From: Halorussus litoreus
GTDB taxonomy: Archaea; Halobacteriota; Halobacteria; Halobacteriales; Haladaptataceae
Length of the DNA: 57,813 bases
Assembly: GCF_003382685.1 (NCBI RefSeq)
Contig: NZ_QLVG01000046.1
Coordinates: 1-57,813 of the forward strand
Reading direction: 5' to 3'
The notes beneath the pieces are model-generated. The model made no database searches and was not told the DNA's origin. It worked only from the letters and a program-made list of their open reading frames with translations. The position numbers and the translations under genes were made by a program. Shown here piece after piece: positions 49,381 through 57,631 of the stretch (position 1 is the stretch's first letter; each line of letters starts with the position of its first letter).

Positions 49381-50778
49381 ATGACCGAAGTCATCGTCGC
49401 CGGCGGAGGACTCGCCGGACTCGTCGCTGCGCGCCGCCTCGCGGACGCGGGTGCGGACGTCCGCCTGTACGAGCGCCACCGAGACCTCGGTGGCCGGGTC
49501 CGGTCGCTCCGCCGGGACGGCTACGTCCTCGACCGCGGATTTCAGGTGCTGTTCACCGCCTACCCTGCGGCCCGGCGCGAACTCGACTTCGCGGCGTTGG
49601 ACCTCCGGCAGTTCAAGCCCGGCGCGATGGTCGCCAGACCGGGCCGCCGGTCGACGCTGTCCGACCCGTTCCGGGACCTCGACGCCGCGCTCGAAACCGT
49701 GCTGAACCGCGACGTGACCCTCCGAGACAAGCTCGAAGTGTGGCGACTCCGCCGCGAACTCGCCGACAAATCGATTCAGGACATCGTCCGCGGCGAGGAC
49801 GCCACGACCCGCGAGTCCCTCCGTGACCGGGGCTTTTCCGAGCAGTTCCTGACCAACTTCGCGGAGCCGTTCTACGGCGGCATCACGCTCGACCGGAGTC
49901 TGAACACCTCGCGGAAGGCGTTCGAGTTCGCCTTCAAGATGCTGACCGTCGGCGAGATCGCGGTCCCCGCCCGCGGAATGGGTGCAATCGCCGAACAGTT
50001 GGCCGACCGCGCCCGCGAATCTGGGGCCGACCTCCGGACCGCCGAAACCGTGACTGACCTCAGCGCGACGGTGGAGACTTCGCGAAACCCCGCGAGCGAC
50101 GGTGGGAGTAGCAGGGGCGGCGACGGCGGAGGCAACGAAATCGTAGGCGTAGACGGCGGAGCCGAGGTCACCGTCGAAATCGGGCGGGAGACGACCACCG
50201 CCGACGCCGTCGTGGTCGCCACCGACCCGAAGCAGGCCCGCGAGCTGACCACCGTGAAGTCCATCCCGACCGAGGCGAACGGCTGCGTGACCCAGTACCT
50301 CGCGTTCGACGGGCCACCACTCGACGCCGGGAAGCGACTCCTGCTGAACGCGGGCGAGTCCGGCGGGGCCACCGAGGCCACCGAGTCCGGCCAGGTCACC
50401 GAACCCGCCCCGAACCACGTCGCACAGCTGTCGGCGGTCGCGCCCGAGTACGCGCCCGACGACCGGAACCTCCTGAGCGCGACGTATCTCGGCGTGCCCG
50501 ACGCGCCGGACGAGGACCTCGTGGCGCGGACGGCCCGGACCCTCGACTCGTGGTACCCCGAGCGTCACATCGACCTCGACCACCGCCACACCAGCCGAAT
50601 CGAGTTCGCGCAGTTCGCCCAGCCACCGGGCATCCACGACCGCCTGCCGGACGTTCGCGCGCCCGACGGCCCGGTCTACCTCGCGGGCGAGTACACCGAG
50701 GCCTCCTCGCTGAACGCCGCGATGGAGAGCGGTCGGGCGGCGGCGAAGGCTGTCGCAGAGGATCTGGGTCTGGCGTAG
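49381..50778 (+). CDS. FAD-dependent amine-oxidase/phytoene-desaturase-like protein
   Basis: A 465-residue flavoprotein. The N-terminal FAD site is VIVAGGGLAGLVAARRLADAG, then YERHRDLGGRVRS (ribityl/adenine contact) and the GGxGGR-like second motif. The C-terminal FAD motif is VYLAGEYTEASSLNAAMESG. AEPFYGGITLDRSLNTSRK is the conserved cap segment of this haloarchaeal group. A Gly/Ser/Asp-rich low-complexity insertion (about 232-258, NPASDGGSSRGGDGGG) interrupts the substrate domain. It probably oxidises or isomerises an isoprenoid or amine; the substrate is unknown. Divergent from the AIRS-like gene. Confidence 0.85.
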   Translation: MTEVIVAGGGLAGLVAARRLADAGADVRLYERHRDLGGRVRSLRRDGYVLDRGFQVLFTAYPAARRELDFAALDLRQFKPGAMVARPGRRSTLSDPFRDLDAALETVLNRDVTLRDKLEVWRLRRELADKSIQDIVRGEDATTRESLRDRGFSEQFLTNFAEPFYGGITLDRSLNTSRKAFEFAFKMLTVGEIAVPARGMGAIAEQLADRARESGADLRTAETVTDLSATVETSRNPASDGGSSRGGDGGGNEIVGVDGGAEVTVEIGRETTTADAVVVATDPKQARELTTVKSIPTEANGCVTQYLAFDGPPLDAGKRLLLNAGESGGATEATESGQVTEPAPNHVAQLSAVAPEYAPDDRNLLSATYLGVPDAPDEDLVARTARTLDSWYPERHIDLDHRHTSRIEFAQFAQPPGIHDRLPDVRAPDGPVYLAGEYTEASSLNAAMESGRAAAKAVAEDLGLA

Positions 50779-50803
50779 GCCGGAATCCGTCCCGGTTCGG
50801 TAG

Positions 50804-51061
50804 TCGACGCTCGCTTCTGCTCTGGCGCGTCGGCTGCGATTTTCAACTGGCGCATCGGCCGCGATTTTCAACTCCCTCGCGCTCGACGACCTCCGGGCGC
50901 GCACTGCCGAGTACACCGACGACGGCCGGCCCGTCACCGACGACGGCCGGCCCGTCACCGACCACGACAGCTACGCGCTGGTCGACCTCGTGGACGCGCT
51001 CCGGTCGCGGGGGTACCGTGACGCTGGAAATCCGGGGACGCCGGTGTTCGTCCGGGCGTAG
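50804..51061 (+). pseudogene. Open remnant without start codon, ending 8 bp from the next gene
   Basis: An 85-codon frame between an in-frame TAG (50801) and TAG (51059). It has haloarchaeal composition in its second half: LALDDLRARTAEY, then VTDHDSYALVDLVDALRSRGY and GTPVFVRA. No ATG or GTG begins it. Its first part contains a 25-bp tandem duplication (50824-50848 and 50849-50873) and its middle a perfect 21-bp duplication (50915-50935, 50936-50956, coding TDDGRPV twice). It reads as the C-terminal remains of a gene, or a gene with an unrecognised start; no family is known to me. Confidence 0.45.
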
Positions 51062-51068
51062 CGTCCCG

Positions 51069-52250
51069 TTACGACGAGGTCGAAGACGAGTCGTCGGACC
51101 CGTCCTCGTCGCCGAGGTCGCCGAGGTCGCGCTCGCCCAGCGACGGCGCGGCGTCCACGTCCGGGCTGAGCCGTTCGCCGTGGAGCAGGTCGGTCACGAC
51201 GATGCGGACCGCCTGAATCACCAGCACGAAGAACAGCGGGAGCAGGAAGAAGCCGTACCAGCCGAACAGCATCGGGCCGAGGATGTACGCGAACATCATG
51301 ATGCCGACGTGGATGTCGTTGCCCGAGATGTACGGCTGGAGGAACGTCTGTGGCAGGATGTCGAGGGCGAGAAACGACACAACCAGCAGGCCGATGGGGT
51401 AGATCATCGCCGGACCGCCCTGCTGGGAAGCGATCCACGCGAGATACGCGACCAGCGGGACGTAGACGACTTTCCCCACCACGAGTGGGATGAGGCTGGT
51501 GATTCCGGTCAGCAGGGCGAGCAGGACGGCGAACGGGATGGACAGGGCTGGCGGCGCGAGGAAGTTGAAGCCGTAGTAGACCACGGCCGCGAGCACGGAC
51601 ATGACGAGCACGAACAGCACGTTCCCGAAGAATACCGTCTCTAGCTCGTCGTCCACGGCGTAGGCGTAGGCGTGGCCGGCCGACCCCTCGGGAGCCATCT
51701 CGTCGCGGAACCACGCCGCGATGCGGTCGTCGTCGCGGAGCAGGAAGTAGCTCAGCCCGAACGCCAGCGAGAGCACGATGAGGACGTTCAGCACCGTCCC
51801 GAGCGCGGATATGGCGGCGGTCGCCACCTGCCGAATCCGCCCCGTGTCGGCCGACTGAAGCTCCGACGGGTCGTTCAGGAGCGTCTCCACGAAGTTCTGC
51901 TGGGGCGCGCTGAGACTCTCGATGTTCAGCAAGGACGAGAGCAGTCCGGTTCCGGGGATCCCCGACAGCGACGACACGTCGCGTAGCCCCGCCAGCACGA
52001 CGTAGACGACTATCAGGAGTATCGGGATCACGAAGCCCGCCAGCGTCAGTCCGGCCGCTATCCCGTCGGTGTCGACGTACTCGCTGACGCGGTTGCAGAC
52101 GGGTCGCGCGGCGTAGTAGAAGAACACGCCGAGCACGAACATCCCCACGAACGAGTAGCCGACGAAGGCGACTCCCGCGCCGAGCGCGAGGACGTAGAGC
52201 CACCATGCGACTCGATTTCGGTCGTAGTCGATGAACTCGTTCCAGTTCAC
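51069..52250 (-). CDS. AI-2E-family (PerM-like) membrane permease
   Basis: A 393-residue protein with about eight hydrophobic segments in the AI-2E family pattern: two N-terminal helix pairs, a long extracellular/soluble segment (about 115-165), and the C-terminal core LTGITSLIPLVVGKVVYVPL (P-x-x-G), then PYISGNDIHVGIMMFAYILG. The tail is Asp/Ser rich. Family members export small molecules or act as Na+/H+ antiporters; the substrate here is open. Its start is 13 bp after the stop of the SDR at 52264, so they are probably co-transcribed. Confidence 0.88.
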   Translation of the reverse strand: MNWNEFIDYDRNRVAWWLYVLALGAGVAFVGYSFVGMFVLGVFFYYAARPVCNRVSEYVDTDGIAAGLTLAGFVIPILLIVVYVVLAGLRDVSSLSGIPGTGLLSSLLNIESLSAPQQNFVETLLNDPSELQSADTGRIRQVATAAISALGTVLNVLIVLSLAFGLSYFLLRDDDRIAAWFRDEMAPEGSAGHAYAYAVDDELETVFFGNVLFVLVMSVLAAVVYYGFNFLAPPALSIPFAVLLALLTGITSLIPLVVGKVVYVPLVAYLAWIASQQGGPAMIYPIGLLVVSFLALDILPQTFLQPYISGNDIHVGIMMFAYILGPMLFGWYGFFLLPLFFVLVIQAVRIVVTDLLHGERLSPDVDAAPSLGERDLGDLGDEDGSDDSSSTSS

Positions 52251-52263
52251 GGATGAAAACTCC

Positions 52264-53076
52264 TCATATCGCGGTCGCGCCCGCGGCGACGGGCAAGGCG
52301 ATGCCGGTGACGAATCGGGCGTCGTCGCTCGACAGCCACATGAACGCGGCGCTCACGTCCTCCGGTTGGACGATCTCGCCGAGCACGTTGTCCGGTCCGG
52401 ACTGCTCGGCGACTTCGGCCATCTCCTCGCCGATGGACTCGACGATGCCGCCGGTCATGGGCGTGTCCACGGCGGTCGGACAGACCGCGTTGACCGTCAC
52501 GTCGTGCTGGGCCAGCTCCATCGCGAGCGTCTTCGTGAGCCCCAGCACGCCGTGCTTCGCGGCGGTGTAGTGGCCCAGCCCCGGCGAGGCGACCAGCCCG
52601 GCGGTCGAGGAGGTGTTGACGATGCGCCCGCCCTCGCCGCGGTCGACCATGTGCCCGCCGACGTGCTTCGCGCAGAGCCACATCCCCTTGAGATTCACGT
52701 CGAGCGCGTGGTCCCACGTCTCCTCGTCGAGATCCATGAGGCCCGACACGGGCGCGACCCCGGCGTTGTTGGCGAGTACGTCGATGCGCCCGAACTCCGC
52801 CAGCGCGTGCTCGACGCCCGCCTCGACTTCGGCCTCCTCGGAGACGTCCATCTGGACGCCGAGCGCCCGCGAGCCTCGCTCCTCGACCAATCGGGTCGTC
52901 TCGTCCAACTCGGTTTCGTCGCCCAGCTCGTAGGTGGACTCGTCGGTGGTCTCGCAGATGTCTGCACACACCACGTCCGCGCCGTTCTCGGCGTACCGCA
53001 ACGCGTGCGAGCGTCCCTGCCCGCGCGCGGCCCCGGTGACGAACGCCACCTGTCCGTCGAAGTCGTACTCCGCCAT
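52264..53076 (-). CDS. SDR oxidoreductase of the mycofactocin-coupled type
   Basis: A 270-residue classical SDR. The cofactor motif is VTGAARGQGRSHALRYAENG; the GxARGQGR-H wording is the mark of mycofactocin-dependent SDRs, whose NAD is non-exchangeable. DICETTDESTYELGDETEL is the insertion that follows beta-2 in that group. NNAGVAPVSG, the catalytic Ser in NTSSTAGLVAS, and YTAAKHG (YxxxK) complete it. It would oxidise an alcohol, passing electrons to mycofactocin; none of the mft biosynthesis genes is in this window. Confidence 0.88.
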   Translation of the reverse strand: MAEYDFDGQVAFVTGAARGQGRSHALRYAENGADVVCADICETTDESTYELGDETELDETTRLVEERGSRALGVQMDVSEEAEVEAGVEHALAEFGRIDVLANNAGVAPVSGLMDLDEETWDHALDVNLKGMWLCAKHVGGHMVDRGEGGRIVNTSSTAGLVASPGLGHYTAAKHGVLGLTKTLAMELAQHDVTVNAVCPTAVDTPMTGGIVESIGEEMAEVAEQSGPDNVLGEIVQPEDVSAAFMWLSSDDARFVTGIALPVAAGATAI

Positions 53077-53161
53077 GTTCCGAAGGAGGGACGACAGCGA
53101 GCGGTAAAACGCTGTTCGCCGTCTCGACGTCGGAGTGGACGAGAAAATTCGCCAAAAGTCG

Positions 53162-53557
53162 CTAGAATGCGAATACCCACTTCGGAATGGTGAGTGAAAT
53201 GACGTTTAGACTGTCGAGGATTATCAACGTGATGAGTATTATCACGAGAATCTTCTGCAGGTTGGTTAGTAGGTTCTCGGTGTCTTCGCTCGTGATGAAC
53301 TCGGTTGCCCGGGTCAGTCCGTAATCGACCACCGCAAAGCACTCGTCGATCACACCGAAGACGGACATACAAATTCCTTTCAGAGTCCGATTTATCTGGT
53401 TGACCGCGAGGGCGAACACCAGTACCTGCGCGAGAAGAACTGTAAGCGAGTTACGGGGACCCCAGTAGCTCCGCTCCCCGACGTGGAGAACGATTTCTTT
53501 TTGCCGGATTTCGAGACCCAGCCGTGGCCGACGGTCGGCCGATTGTCCTTCTCTCAT
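53162..53557 (-). CDS. AT-rich hypothetical membrane protein
   Basis: A 131-residue protein with hydrophobic segments at about 37-55 and 100-125 and possibly one at 60-80. Codons are clearly more AT-rich than neighbouring genes (many ATT, ATC, AAT, TTA-type choices), like the AT-rich flank 53558-53720, which suggests a transferred piece. No family is recognised. A TATA-like GATAAGTAG lies about 25-30 nt before the Met at 53557. Confidence 0.6.
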   Translation of the reverse strand: MREGQSADRRPRLGLEIRQKEIVLHVGERSYWGPRNSLTVLLAQVLVFALAVNQINRTLKGICMSVFGVIDECFAVVDYGLTRATEFITSEDTENLLTNLQKILVIILITLIILDSLNVISLTIPKWVFAF

Positions 53558-53872
53558 CCATGTACAGTTCTATTCTCCCATCTACTTATCTCTATTTTTA
53601 GATAATGATATCTCATACAACGGATAATCTATGATAATGACTTAGTATTCTGGAAGTATGCTCGGAGCCTCCGCAGTGTATTCCTCCAATCTGATGGAGA
53701 TTTACGCCGCGCCAACAGAGATGTGTGGCGGAGCGTAATTTCGGAACGTCACCTGTATCGCCACTTTCGCTGGCTATACGCATATTGTCGAAATCGGCTT
53801 CCGTGCTTTCCGAAAATTGGTGGTGTGTCGATTCGCCGCACCCCCTAAACCGCCACGTCCCCTACTTTTCAT
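53558..53872. other. AT-rich gene-free stretch
   Basis: 315 bp, much more AT-rich than the window average near 53575-53650 (TCTATTTTTAGATAATGATA). It contains the promoter of the minus gene and, at about 53860-53866 just before the plus gene, ACTTTTCATATG. No gene or repeat is recognised. Confidence 0.55.
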
Positions 53873-54415
53873 ATGGTCAACGCCTTCTGGCTGGACCGCG
53901 ACGTGGACCAGACCGCGCGCTGGCTCGTGGACAGCCACGTCCTCTCCTCGATCTTCGAGAACGCGATGGTGCTGACCACCGCGGTCCAGCTGAACGGCTA
54001 CGCCGAGGGCGACCCCGAGACGCGCGAGGACCTCTACTTCACTCATCCGGACCACCCGCTCACGCGGTGGGCCGCGGCCCACCACGACAACTGGCTGTCC
54101 CTCCGGTCGTACACCCAAGCCGCCCACGAGGAGTGGAAGCACCGATGGGACCACCCGCCGGAGAAGGTCCACGGGAGCTGGGCCACCGTCGAGTCGCTGG
54201 ACAGCCAGGCCGTCGCGGCGCTCGACTGGCCGGGCGAACCGACCGATCCGCTGCAGGTGACCGACGGCTGGCACGCCGACGACTACGTTGAGGCCTACCG
54301 GCTCTACTACGCCAACGAGAAACGCGACCTGTTCGAGTGGTCGGGCGGCCGGTCGTCGCCGCCGTGGCTGGACGAGTACCGCCGCGATTCGCGGCCCGGC
54401 GTGGAATCGTCGTAA
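53873..54415 (+). CDS. Conserved protein with phage-type HPxxxW...NW...EEWxHR pattern
   Basis: A 180-residue soluble protein. VDSHVLSSIFENAMVLTTAVQLNG then THPDHPLTRWAAAHHDNWL, YTQAAHEEWKHRWDHPPEKV and HGSW resemble, by pattern only, a small family found in phages and bacteria (K-H-V-x-K-M-I-x-E-x-A-Q near the start, then HPCxxW, N-W-x-W, E-Y-x-H-R, K-x-H). That family has no settled function to my knowledge. His, Trp and Glu residues are strongly spaced, which suggests an active site or metal site. It stands alone after an AT-rich stretch. Confidence 0.7.
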   Translation: MVNAFWLDRDVDQTARWLVDSHVLSSIFENAMVLTTAVQLNGYAEGDPETREDLYFTHPDHPLTRWAAAHHDNWLSLRSYTQAAHEEWKHRWDHPPEKVHGSWATVESLDSQAVAALDWPGEPTDPLQVTDGWHADDYVEAYRLYYANEKRDLFEWSGGRSSPPWLDEYRRDSRPGVESS

Positions 54416-54451
54416 TCTCTGCAGTGATGGAATTGCCGGCCAGCCGGCCGG

Positions 54452-54901
54452 TCAGTCGTCCGCCGAGACGCCGACAGCCCCACCGTCGCGTCGGAGCGCC
54501 GCCGTCCCGGCAGCGACGGCGTAGAGGCCGACGACGCCGAGGCCCGCGCCAGCAATCGCGGTGGCGACGACGCTCGTCAGGGGCGTCGGCGGATACGGTG
54601 AGAGGGTGCCGTCCACCCCCGTGAGTACCATCGCGGCGACGAACCACGCTCCCGCGGGAACGGCGAGGCGGGCATTCTCCCGAACGACCGACTCCACGTC
54701 CATCATCGCGGGTGGTGTCGTCTTCGACGCGAGCGAGACGCCGCGGACCGTCACGTAGAGGGTAGCCATCACTGTCCCGGCGGTGCGAACCGGGCCACCG
54801 ATATTCTGGAACTCGACGATCCAGGCGAGCAGGTTCCAGAACAGCAGTATCGCGGCGACCGGGACGGATTCGACGACCAATCTGGATGGCTGGAGGGACA
54901 T
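54452..54901 (-). CDS. Four-helix membrane protein
   Basis: A 149-residue hypothetical protein: hydrophobic segments at about 8-30, 38-56, 80-98 and 108-133, with a basic/Asp-rich tail. MSLQPSRLVVESVPVAA begins directly before the first helix. No family is recognised. It converges with the gene ending at 54415. Confidence 0.65.
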   Translation of the reverse strand: MSLQPSRLVVESVPVAAILLFWNLLAWIVEFQNIGGPVRTAGTVMATLYVTVRGVSLASKTTPPAMMDVESVVRENARLAVPAGAWFVAAMVLTGVDGTLSPYPPTPLTSVVATAIAGAGLGVVGLYAVAAGTAALRRDGGAVGVSADD

Positions 54902-55000
54902 ACCACATCGCTCTCACCAATCCATCTTAAAGGTCCGTCACCCGTGATCAGCAGTGCGGACGGCCGCCGAGCCTTTGTTCGCCTCCGTCGTCGTTCGGCC

Positions 55001-56380
55001 GTGCAGCTGCTCGTCTCGGCCCACGACTTCTATCCCGACCCCGGCTCCGGCGGGACGGGCCGGTACGTCCACGAGACGGCCCGACGGCTCGCCGACCGGG
55101 GCCACGACGTGTCAGTGCTCACGCGCCGCCGCGGGGACGTGCCATTGCGCGAGACGGTCGCGGGCGTCCAGGTCGCGCGCTACGACTTCTCGATTGCAGA
55201 CCAGCCCGCGCCGACCATCGCCGCCCAGTCGCCCGCCGCGATTCGGGCGGTCCGTGACCACCTCGATGCCCTACCAGCGCCGGACCTCGTGAGCTTTCAG
55301 GGCACCGTCACCGACCCGCTGGTCGACCTGCTCGTGAACGACGACGTTCCTCGTAGCGCGACGGTCCACAGCCCGTGGCCCACCGAGTACCGCATCCGGG
55401 CGAGTCACGAGTCGGGCGTGTCGGTCGCGCGCCGGGAACTCAACGCCATGCTCCGCGAGCGCGTCGAGCGGTGGACTCTCGACCGGTGCGACCACGCGAC
55501 GACGCTCAGCGAGTTCATGGCCGAGACGTTGCGGGACGTTCACGGCCCGGTAGTCGACACAGAAGTAGTCCCCGGCGGCGTGGATGCCGAGCGCTACCGG
55601 CCGGACGCGGGGGTCTACGAGCCGATGGCGGTGAGAAGGGGACGTGAGCAGGCAGCGGGGAAGGGACGTGAGTGTACGTCCGCCGTCGAACTCGACGGCA
55701 GACGCGCCGATGGCGGAGCCAGCGCGCACGGCGAGGCCAACATTGACTGCGGGACCAGCCCGCCCGACAGTCCCCGCGACGGCGAGCGAGTCGCCGACGG
55801 AACTTCCGTCGGCGACTCGCTCGCCTTCCTGACGGTCCGCCGACTCTCGCCGCGGATGGGCCACGACCTGCTCCTCCGGGCGTTTGCCCGAGTCGCAACT
55901 GACCACCCGGATGCCCAACTCTACGTCGCGGGGGACGGCCCGCTCCGCGGGGACCTGGAGCGAATGGCGGCCGACCTCGGAATCGCGGACCGGGTGACCT
56001 TCCTCGGCTACGTTCCCGACGAAGATCTGCCGAGCGCCTACGCTACCGCGGACTGCTTCGTCCTGCCGACCCGCCGGTTGGAGGGGTTCGGCCTCGCCAC
56101 GCTGGAAGCGCTCGCCTCCGGCACGCCGGTCGTCGCCACCCCGGTCGGCGGTACGACTGAGATTCTGGCCGGACTCCGTGGGGACGACCGGGTTCCGGCC
56201 GAGATGGTCGTCCCGTCGTTCGGCGCGAGCGCGCTCGCCGACCGGCTGGCCGCGTGGGCCGACCTCGCACCCGCCGAGCGCGCGGCCGCGGGGCGTGCGT
56301 GCCGCGAGCACGCCCGCGAGAACTTCTCGTGGGAACGGGCCGCCGATGCCCTCGCGGAGCAGTATGCGACCCTGATCTGA
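55001..56380 (+). CDS. GT4-family glycosyltransferase with an inter-domain insertion
   Basis: A 459-residue GT-B enzyme. The GTG at 55001 opens directly into QLLVSAHDFYPDPGSGGTGR (acceptor-domain strand and glycine loop); the frame upstream is open but Arg-rich and non-homologous. ATTLSEFMAETL, VVPGGVDAERYRP, FLTVRRLSPRMGHDLLLRAF and RRLEGFGLATLEALASGTPV (EX7E) form the donor side. Between YRPDAG and FLTVRRL there is an insertion of about 60 residues (Gly, Arg, Glu, Asp and Ala rich) not expected in GT4 proteins; it ends in a segment encoded by a 45-bp palindrome. Converges with another glycosyltransferase 33 bp away. Confidence 0.88.
   Translation: MQLLVSAHDFYPDPGSGGTGRYVHETARRLADRGHDVSVLTRRRGDVPLRETVAGVQVARYDFSIADQPAPTIAAQSPAAIRAVRDHLDALPAPDLVSFQGTVTDPLVDLLVNDDVPRSATVHSPWPTEYRIRASHESGVSVARRELNAMLRERVERWTLDRCDHATTLSEFMAETLRDVHGPVVDTEVVPGGVDAERYRPDAGVYEPMAVRRGREQAAGKGRECTSAVELDGRRADGGASAHGEANIDCGTSPPDSPRDGERVADGTSVGDSLAFLTVRRLSPRMGHDLLLRAFARVATDHPDAQLYVAGDGPLRGDLERMAADLGIADRVTFLGYVPDEDLPSAYATADCFVLPTRRLEGFGLATLEALASGTPVVATPVGGTTEILAGLRGDDRVPAEMVVPSFGASALADRLAAWADLAPAERAAAGRACREHARENFSWERAADALAEQYATLI
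55781..55825. repeat. 45-bp perfect palindrome inside the glycosyltransferase gene
   Basis: 22-bp arms 55781-55802 and 55804-55825 with no mismatch around a single C. It is read as GERVADGTSVGDSLA at the end of the insertion between the two Rossmann domains. Confidence 0.95.
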
Positions 56381-56413
56381 TCGACTCCAAGTTGTGCTCC
56401 GAACCGTCGAAAA

Positions 56414-57631
56414 TCAGTCGCTGCCCGCCGGTCGCTCGGCCGGCGTCTCCGCGACGGCGAACGGGACCTCCGCGGTCGGCCGGTCGAGCGCTTCGGCGAC
56501 GATCCCCCGAATCTGTCGCTGGAAGCGCCGCCGACCGAACCGCCTGCGGATCGCTTGGGGGCCGAACGGCCGCCGGAGGTCGCGCTGGAGCGCGGGGTCG
56601 GCCATCACCGCGACGATCTTGTCTGCGGCGTCCCCGACGCTCCCGTAGAGCAGTCGCTCGCGGTCGTTCACGATGGCGTGCTGACCGCCCTCGTCGGGGA
56701 CGAACGGGATCGCCCCGCCCGCCGCGAGCTCGGCGACCGCCATCCCGAAGTGCTCGTACTCCTTGCCGTGGATGCCGTACCGGTGGTTGCAGATGCGCTC
56801 GACCAGTTCCTCGCGGGGGAGTTCGCCTTCGAGATGGACGTACTCGCGGTCCGCGGCCATCCCCTCGACCTCCGCGCGGTACGCCTCGTCGACGGTCGGG
56901 CCGACGACGTGGAGGTGGGTGTCCTGGCCCCGCTCGCGGACGCCCGCGGTGATCTCGATCAGTTCTACGATGCGCTTGCTCCGCTCGATGCGGCCCACGG
57001 TCACGATGCCGTCCTCGCGGTCGGCCCACGCGCGGTCCTCGAACTCTCGGGTGTCGACCGGCGGGTGGAGGACCTGCGGGCGGACGCCGTAGGCGTCCTC
57101 GACCACGTCGGCGGTCCACGCCGAGTTAGCCAGCAGCGCGTTCTGGTGGATCTCCTCGCGGTCGACCGCTGCGGCCTGCGTGGCCAGCCGCTCGTAGAGC
57201 GAGTCCTCCTCGACCGTCGGGTGGAAGATGTGTTCGCGCTCGTCGAGGCCCACGGTCCAGTCGAACGGGAAGTGGACGTACTGGACCGCGTCGGGGCCGA
57301 GGCCGAGTTCGTTGATCGTGCTGACCAGCAGGTCGAAGTCGTCGCGCCGCCGCCGGGCGTACCGCCCGAGCAGGGCGTTCTGGAGCACGTAGTACTTCAG
57401 TCCGAACCGCCGGTTGAGCCACGGCGCGAGGTGGCCCGCGCGCTCGACCGTCAGCGCGTCGGCGTCCACGTCGGTGTCGAAGTAGTCGTCGAGTTCGTCG
57501 AGGTCGGGGTGGGTCAGCGTGAGCAACGTCACGTCGTGGTCGGTCTGCAAGGCCTCGATGACGTTCATCGCGACCGCCTCGCCACCCCCCTTCGACATGA
57601 GATTCATGTGGACGACTGCGATTTCCCCCAT
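56414..57631 (-). CDS. GT4-family glycosyltransferase, ALG2/ALG11-like
   Basis: A 405-residue GT-B enzyme beginning IAVVHMNLMSKGGGEAVAMN (GGGE acceptor loop as in ALG2/ALG11-type mannosyltransferases). VQYVHFPFDWTVG, LHPPVDTREFED, VTVGRIERSKRIVELIEI and KEYEHFGMAVAELAAGG (EHFGMxxxE, the EX7E-type donor site) are clear. The likely role is glycan or lipid-linked oligosaccharide assembly on the cytoplasmic side. The start at 57631 was chosen over a Met 10 codons upstream because the Rossmann strand begins immediately. The upstream 57632-57813 shows no further gene. Confidence 0.88.
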   Translation of the reverse strand: MGEIAVVHMNLMSKGGGEAVAMNVIEALQTDHDVTLLTLTHPDLDELDDYFDTDVDADALTVERAGHLAPWLNRRFGLKYYVLQNALLGRYARRRRDDFDLLVSTINELGLGPDAVQYVHFPFDWTVGLDEREHIFHPTVEEDSLYERLATQAAAVDREEIHQNALLANSAWTADVVEDAYGVRPQVLHPPVDTREFEDRAWADREDGIVTVGRIERSKRIVELIEITAGVRERGQDTHLHVVGPTVDEAYRAEVEGMAADREYVHLEGELPREELVERICNHRYGIHGKEYEHFGMAVAELAAGGAIPFVPDEGGQHAIVNDRERLLYGSVGDAADKIVAVMADPALQRDLRRPFGPQAIRRRFGRRRFQRQIRGIVAEALDRPTAEVPFAVAETPAERPAGSD

